Below, in pieces: positions 5,351 to 6,374 of a stretch of DNA of 6,374 bases. Position numbers and translations under genes: made by a program. The notes beneath the pieces are model-generated. The model was not told the DNA's origin and did not search any database. It worked only from the letters and a program-made list of their open reading frames with translations. The stretch comes from an uncultured Clostridia bacterium (GTDB lineage: Bacteria; Bacillota; Clostridia; TANB77; CAG-508): positions 1 through 6,374 of the forward strand of contig CANRML010000072.1 of the NCBI GenBank assembly GCA_947631725.1, given 5' to 3'. How positions within the stretch are numbered: position 1 is the stretch's first letter; each line of letters starts with the position of its first letter.

Positions 5351-6328
5351 GTGAATTTTATTTTAAAACAAAGAATTAAATTTTACACAAAAAAAACCCT
5401 TAGATTTTTAAATTTAATGGTAGTAGCATTAGTTATTATTATAGGAATTGCCATAATAAAATATAAACCAATTTACGAAGTAAAACTTGATGGAACTAAA
5501 ATTGGATATGTAAATAGCAAAAAAGAATTTGAAAGCACAATAGTAGCCCAAATTAAAAATTATAAATCAAAAAATGTATACAATGTTGAAATTCAAGATG
5601 AACCAGAATATGCATTGAAACTTGTATCAAGAAGCCAAGAAACAAATGAAGGCGAAATAGTAATGGCTATGCAAAAAGATATGATAATTACTTATAAATA
5701 TTTTGATATATATGTAGATGGACAAAAAGCATCTTCAGTAGATACATTAGAAAAAGCACAAGAAATTGTAGATGAAATTAAACAAAAAGGTGAAAATGCA
5801 GAAATTATAGAAGCTGAAACTCAGGATGAAATGGAACTTCCAGAAAACACCTTAGAAACAGCAAAGGAAGAAGTATATAAAGAGTTAAATCTTATTCAAG
5901 AGGAAAAAATAAGAGAAGAAAAAATAACAATAAATGGAATAAAATTAGCTGTACTTCCAGTACAAGGAACAATAACATCAAGATATGGTGTTAGCAGTAG
6001 AATTCGTTCATCAGATCATACCGGGTTGGATATTGCAACAACAAAAGGAACACCAATTAAAGTAGTAGCAAGTGGAACAGTTACATGTGCGAAATATTCT
6101 GGCTCATATGGAAATATAGTTAAGGTAGACCATGGAAATGGTGTAGAAACTTGGTATGCACATGCAAACAAAATAAATGTAACTGAAGGCCAAACAGTTG
6201 AAGCAGGAGATATAATAGCAGAAGTAGGTTCTACAGGAAATTCAACAGGACCACATTTACATTTTGAAATCAGAATAAATGGAGAACATATAAATCCAGA
6301 AGAAGTATATGAAAATATTGTAAAATAA
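5351..6328 (+). CDS. Membrane-anchored M23 (LytM-type) peptidoglycan endopeptidase
   Basis: This 325-residue zinc peptidase would act on cell-wall cross-links outside the membrane. Residues 1-20 are basic, and 22-36 (LMVVALVIIIGIAII) form one membrane segment, so the rest faces outward. Two similar small modules follow: 41-67 (YEVKLDGTKIGYVNS...) and 117-143 (FDIYVDGQKASSVDT...). A Glu/Lys-rich linker, probably coiled, spans 145-192. The LytM domain fills 200-322. All zinc and catalytic residues are present: H223 and D227 in DHTGLDIA, H271 in WYAH, H302 and H304 in GPHLHFE. It is therefore likely active, unlike degenerate SpoIIQ-type or divisome activators. The frame starts at GTG 5351, only one base after AGGAG, which is unusually close. 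A stop at 5339-5341 rules out an upstream start. ATT at 5360 is better spaced but rare. The hicAB terminator and its own promoter make it a separate unit. Confidence 0.93.
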   Translation: MNFILKQRIKFYTKKTLRFLNLMVVALVIIIGIAIIKYKPIYEVKLDGTKIGYVNSKKEFESTIVAQIKNYKSKNVYNVEIQDEPEYALKLVSRSQETNEGEIVMAMQKDMIITYKYFDIYVDGQKASSVDTLEKAQEIVDEIKQKGENAEIIEAETQDEMELPENTLETAKEEVYKELNLIQEEKIREEKITINGIKLAVLPVQGTITSRYGVSSRIRSSDHTGLDIATTKGTPIKVVASGTVTCAKYSGSYGNIVKVDHGNGVETWYAHANKINVTEGQTVEAGDIIAEVGSTGNSTGPHLHFEIRINGEHINPEEVYENIVK

Positions 6329-6341
6329 GTATATAATTGTA

Positions 6342-6374
6342 AGAGAGAATAAATTGTTTATATTTATTCTCTCT
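6342..6374 (+). terminator. Long hairpin, probable terminator of the peptidase gene (tail off the window)
   Basis: A perfect 12-bp inverted repeat, AGAGAGAATAAA (6342-6353) with TTTATTCTCTCT (6363-6374), encloses a 9-base loop and starts 13 bases after the stop codon. The window ends exactly at the stem, so a T-run cannot be seen. The position favours a terminator, possibly shared with a convergent gene beyond the edge. Confidence 0.6.

Noticed and set aside
5332..5379. Short frame starting at ATG 5332 (MVLKKESEFYF...) overlapping the peptidase start
   Set aside because: Only 15 codons, at or before the predicted transcript start, no ribosome binding site. The overlapping frame encodes a clear M23 protein.

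Overview
The window comes from an AT-rich, low-GC Gram-positive genome, most likely a strictly anaerobic gut-type member of the Clostridia (Bacillota). The evidence is strong AAGGAGG-type ribosome binding sites, TTGACA/TATAAT-like promoters, A-rich codon use, TGA read as stop, an oxygen-sensitive pyruvate formate-lyase system, and a Clostridia-style membrane-anchored M23 peptidase. I cannot assign a genus from sequence alone.

Left part (1-3871, all minus strand). The glycyl-radical enzyme pyruvate formate-lyase (pflB, 1555-3792) is followed one base later by its radical-SAM activase (pflA, 819-1553). They form a translationally coupled two-gene operon under a good sigma-A-type promoter at 3843-3871. 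Downstream, with its own promoter at 776-804, lies the 5' part of a gene that runs off the left edge (1-744). It encodes an alpha-helical protein with about three degenerate 33-residue TPR-like repeats.

Middle part (3895-5159). A small XRE-family repressor gene (minus, 3926-4255, with its own terminator) is divergent from a hicA-hicB toxin-antitoxin operon (plus, 4484-5101, terminator at 5127-5159). The HicB antitoxin is intact. hicA carries a frameshift at about 4595: the second half, with the catalytic-His motif, is preserved in the +1 frame. The region between the two transcription units holds both promoters and several inverted repeats that look like operators.

Right part (5160-6374). 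A 137-bp non-coding stretch holds about nine adenine tracts spaced near the helical repeat, a signature of intrinsically curved DNA, between two copies of GTATACATAA. It leads into a promoter (5298-5326) and a gene for a membrane-anchored M23 (LytM-type) cell-wall endopeptidase (5351-6328). The window ends in a long hairpin that is probably that gene's terminator.

The best candidates for a second look are the frame-broken hicA with retained hicB beside a divergent XRE regulator, the phased A-tract array, and the truncated repeat protein. I found no RNA genes, CRISPR arrays or insertion sequences, and nothing that is clearly a wholly new system.
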